Origin: Fidelibacterota bacterium | GTDB taxonomy: Bacteria; Fidelibacterota; UBA2242 | Length of the DNA stretch: 5,369 nucleotides | NCBI GenBank assembly: GCA_023229045.1 | Contig: JALOAB010000160.1 | Location: 1-5,369, forward strand | Direction: 5' to 3' | Shown here: positions 4,752 through 5,369 of the stretch, in pieces | Layout of the letters: every line of letters begins with the position of its first letter | Numbering within the stretch: position 1 is the stretch's first letter | Notes under the pieces: model-generated | Seen by the model: the letters and a program-made list of their open reading frames with translations, nothing else | Databases searched by the model: none | What the model was told of the DNA's origin: nothing | Made by a program: the position numbers and the translations under genes

Positions 4752-5369
4752 GATCGGCACCCGCCAGATTGTTGATTACCTGAGCTTGATTACGAAAACC
4801 CGGAATTACCGCCGCAACCACTTCCTGAAACAGCAGGTATTGTAAAGCGATCCGCGCCAGTTCTTTGGTATCATTACCAAAGCGGGCTACCAGTTTTTCC
4901 ATTTTGGGCTTTAGCCGAATAAGGTTTTTCGGATCAAAACGCGGCGAGCGTTTGCGATGATCGCCCTCTTTGAAATCCGGTCTGCGATCGTAACGATATT
5001 TATTGAGCAATAGCCCTTGCTCCAGGGGGCTGAAAGCCACAAACGACATATTGCGTTCTTTCATCAGGTTCCAGACCGGATTCTCTTCCCGCACAAAATG
5101 ATCGTTAAGAATGCTGGCTTGCCCCTGTAAAACGGTCGGCTTGATCTTAGGGATAAAACGCGCAAACTCGGCATCGCTTCGGGCCGAAAGTCCGAGCACG
5201 CGCAGTTTCCCCTCATCTTTCAGGCGATACATCATAGCGACTGCATCATCGAGATACATATCATTGTTACCGAAATTGGCATTATGAAAATAATAGATGT
5301 CAACATATTCGCGCTTTAAATTCACCAGCGACTGTTCCAGTTGATGACGGATATGTTGCGGTTCATAGG
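4699..5369 (-). CDS. Aldo/keto reductase, N-terminus beyond the window
   Basis: An NAD(P)H-dependent carbonyl reductase of the aldo/keto reductase (TIM-barrel) superfamily; substrate unknown. The frame stays open to the right edge, giving 222 visible residues; roughly the first 100 of a typical 310-330 are missing. The GTG at 5325 is an internal valine codon, since the preceding residues (P-Q-H-I-R-H-Q-L-E-Q-S-L) continue the family helix before the catalytic-His strand. Visible motifs are D-I-Y-Y-F-H with the tetrad His, VLGLSARSDAEF, AFSPLEQGLLLNKY, and the C-terminal cofactor block AVIPGFRNQAQVINNLAGAD. The tetrad Asp, Tyr and Lys would lie outside the window. It is convergent with proC, stops 22 bp apart. 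No functional link to proC is evident. Confidence 0.92.
   Translation of the reverse strand, partial: YEPQHIRHQLEQSLVNLKREYVDIYYFHNANFGNNDMYLDDAVAMMYRLKDEGKLRVLGLSARSDAEFARFIPKIKPTVLQGQASILNDHFVREENPVWNLMKERNMSFVAFSPLEQGLLLNKYRYDRRPDFKEGDHRKRSPRFDPKNLIRLKPKMEKLVARFGNDTKELARIALQYLLFQEVVAAVIPGFRNQAQVINNLAGADQPLTRAEIAFIRATFND

Overview
The window looks like a compact bacterial chromosome segment of moderate GC content with AT-rich intergenic gaps. It carries six substantial genes plus one candidate leader ORF. The ProC and the YtrA-type GntR regulator resemble, from memory, versions found in Bacteroidota and relatives. However, the window uses strong Shine-Dalgarno sites (for example AAGGAGGT) and textbook TTGACA-N17 promoters, which classical Bacteroidota mostly lack. 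I therefore suggest a non-Bacteroidota member of the FCB group or a neighbouring candidate phylum. This is inference only; no marker gene is present.

Left part (1-2940): after a short left-edge gap with an outward-facing promoter and a strong rho-independent hairpin, there is a tight four-gene operon on the minus strand. In transcription order it encodes an ABC ATPase, a six-helix ABC permease, a YtrA-family GntR repressor and a membrane-anchored GIN/DUF2807 protein. The junctions are TGA-A-ATG, TAA-G-ATG and an ATGA overlap, so the genes are probably translationally coupled. The operon starts at a TTGACA-N17-TACATT promoter, and a palindrome AGTGTA-N12-TACACT lies across the predicted transcription start. 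This is nearly the operator I recall for Bacillus YtrA. The simplest reading is an autorepressed, envelope-related ABC module induced by an unknown ligand or stress, with the GIN protein as an additional extracytoplasmic component.

Middle (2969-3851): a tag gene (3-methyladenine DNA glycosylase I) on the minus strand, then a 298-bp divergent intergenic region. This holds the proC promoter and a long (about 175 nt) proC leader. The leader includes a 44-codon ORF with three proline codons among its last ten residues and small, partly competing hairpins, so a proline-responsive leader is a testable but speculative idea.

Right part (3852-5369): proC (pyrroline-5-carboxylate reductase, last step of proline synthesis) on the plus strand converges on an aldo/keto reductase gene that runs off the right edge. 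The stop codons are about 22 bp apart, and an 11-bp perfect inverted repeat spans the junction. No mobile element, CRISPR array, tRNA or rRNA was seen. The most interesting system is the YtrA-ABC-GIN operon with its operator.
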